Below are positions 41,066-41,862 of a stretch of 41,862 bases of DNA, piece after piece. The DNA is from an uncultured Pelagimonas sp. Its GTDB lineage: Bacteria; Pseudomonadota; Alphaproteobacteria; Rhodobacterales; Rhodobacteraceae. How positions within the stretch are numbered: position 1 is the stretch's first letter; the number at the start of each line of letters is the position of its first letter. The stretch spans positions 1 through 41,862 of the forward strand of contig CANMIH010000021.1 in the NCBI GenBank assembly GCA_947497905.1, in the 5' to 3' direction. Both the position numbers and the translations under genes were made by a program. The notes beneath the pieces were generated by a model. It did not search any database and was not told where the DNA came from. It worked only from the letters and a program-made list of their open reading frames with translations.

Positions 41066-41862
41066 ATGACGGTGATCACGCCCGTGATATTATGTGGAGG
41101 CTCTGGGACACGGTTGTGGCCGTTGTCGCGCAAGAGCTATCCCAAGCAATTTGTCGATCTTGTGGGGGATGAGACGCTGTTTCAGGCCTCTGCGCTGCGG
41201 CTGTCTGGGGACGGGGCCGGGCTCAGGTTTCGCGCGCCTTTGGTGCTGACCAACTCTGACTTTCGTTTCATTGTCACCGAACAGCTGCAGGCGGTGGGGA
41301 TTGATCCGGGGGCCATCCTGATTGAGCCTGAGGGGCGCAACACCGCGCCGGCCATTCTGGCGGCGGCGCTTTATGCCCATCAGGAGGATCCCGAGGCGGT
41401 GCTTCTGGTGGCACCCTCGGATCACGTGGTCCCTGACCGCGCGGCCTTTCACCGGGCGGTGGCCACAGGGCTGGCCCCAGTGGCTGAGGGGGATCTGGTG
41501 ACCTTTGGCATTCAGCCCACCCATGCGGAAACCGCCTATGGCTATCTTGAGCTGTCCGAGCCCCCGGCGGCAGGGGCGCCGGTCAAACTCTCCCGCTTTG
41601 TCGAAAAGCCCGATGCGGCGCGGGCGGCTGAGATGCTGGCGGCAGGCCACTACATGTGGAACGCGGGGATCTTTCTGTTCCGGGCTGCGGATATCATCGC
41701 CGCCTTTGAGCGCCACGCGGCAGGGGTGGTCGCCCCGGTGCAGGCGGCTCTGGCCGAGGCGCAACCTGATCTTGGGTTTCTACGCCTCGCGCCTGCGCCC
41801 TGGTCCGAGGCGGCGGATATCTCGATTGACTATGCGGTGATGGAGCACGCGGACAATCTGTC
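41066..41862 (+). CDS. manC: Mannose-1-phosphate guanylyltransferase (3' end outside window)
   Basis: Makes GDP-mannose from GTP and mannose 1-phosphate, a precursor for mannose, fucose and related residues of exopolysaccharide. The visible 265 residues start MTVITPVILCGGSGTRLWPL, with the nucleotidyltransferase loop GGSGTRLWPLSR (residues 11-22), then PKQF, EPEGRNTAPA, APSDHVV, FVEKPD and YMWNAGIFLF, all diagnostic of the ManC/CpsB family. The gene runs off the window before any C-terminal mannose-6-phosphate isomerase domain could appear, so mono- or bifunctionality is open. Together with the other sugar genes it suggests that the polysaccharide locus continues past the replication module. 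Confidence 0.93.
   Translation, partial: MTVITPVILCGGSGTRLWPLSRKSYPKQFVDLVGDETLFQASALRLSGDGAGLRFRAPLVLTNSDFRFIVTEQLQAVGIDPGAILIEPEGRNTAPAILAAALYAHQEDPEAVLLVAPSDHVVPDRAAFHRAVATGLAPVAEGDLVTFGIQPTHAETAYGYLELSEPPAAGAPVKLSRFVEKPDAARAAEMLAAGHYMWNAGIFLFRAADIIAAFERHAAGVVAPVQAALAEAQPDLGFLRLAPAPWSEAADISIDYAVMEHADNL

Noticed and set aside
1-41862. Insertion sequences, transposases, integrases or tRNA-linked attachment sites
   Set aside because: None could be recognised on either strand; the region looks like stable cargo, not a patchwork of recent insertions.

Overview
The window looks like part of a plasmid (or chromid) from a marine alphaproteobacterium of the Roseobacter group (Rhodobacterales). Three things point there: uniformly high GC with strong third-position bias; a replication module at 36.9-40.9 kb made of an RPA-type initiator (repA), a divergent parA-parB pair, three 22-bp iterons, a consensus DnaA box and a parS-like palindrome; and cargo that is almost wholly devoted to surface polysaccharide and type I secretion. 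RepA-type replicons with polysaccharide cargo are known in roseobacters as 'biofilm plasmids'. That assignment is inference from gene content, because no rRNA or tRNA is present.

Layout. (1) 1-5971, minus strand: a type I secretion operon consisting of a 949-aa RTX protein, a PrtD/HlyB-like ABC transporter and an HlyD-like adaptor that runs off the window. (2) 6167-8753, plus: a tightly overlapped kpsF-kdsB-kdsA operon that makes CMP-KDO. (3) 9209-15751, plus: two more RTX proteins, a 1426-aa protein with a propeller-like N-terminus and a serralysin-like M10 metalloprotease. All three RTX proteins end in -FIL and probably leave through the transporter of region 1. A hairpin terminator follows. 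(4) 15947-27486, plus: a nearly gap-free operon with a dTDP-sugar 3,4-ketoisomerase, a DegT aminotransferase, a 1910-aa fusion of three apparent glycosyltransferase modules, a hexapeptide acyltransferase, an acyl carrier protein, an AMP-dependent acyl ligase, an SDR reductase, a small phosphopantetheinyl-transferase-like protein and a sulfotransferase. (5) 27570-28631: a DUF2793 plus C1q-like protein. (6) 28628-31613: an ABC-type capsule exporter, with kpsT and a KpsE/Wzz-like gene on minus and kpsM divergent on plus. (7) 31698-36869, plus: an RgpF-WbsX fusion, two tandem sulfotransferase-like paralogs and a GT2 glycosyltransferase. (8) 36877-40929: bidirectional terminator, parB, parS-like site, parA, oriV and repA. 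(9) 41066-end: start of a mannose-1-phosphate guanylyltransferase gene.

How it may work together. The KDO genes and KpsMTE-type exporter suggest a group-2-like, KDO-linked capsule or exopolysaccharide. The ketoisomerase and aminotransferase would make a 3-amino-3,6-dideoxyhexose. The ACP, acyl ligase, ketoreductase and acyltransferase would build and attach an unusual N-acyl group to it. The fused glycosyltransferases, RgpF-WbsX protein and GT2 would assemble the chain, and the sulfotransferase-like proteins could decorate it. RTX proteins would be co-deployed at the surface. The most interesting candidate for an undescribed system is the ACP-dependent sugar-acylation cassette coupled to the triple-glycosyltransferase fusion (15.9-26.7 kb).
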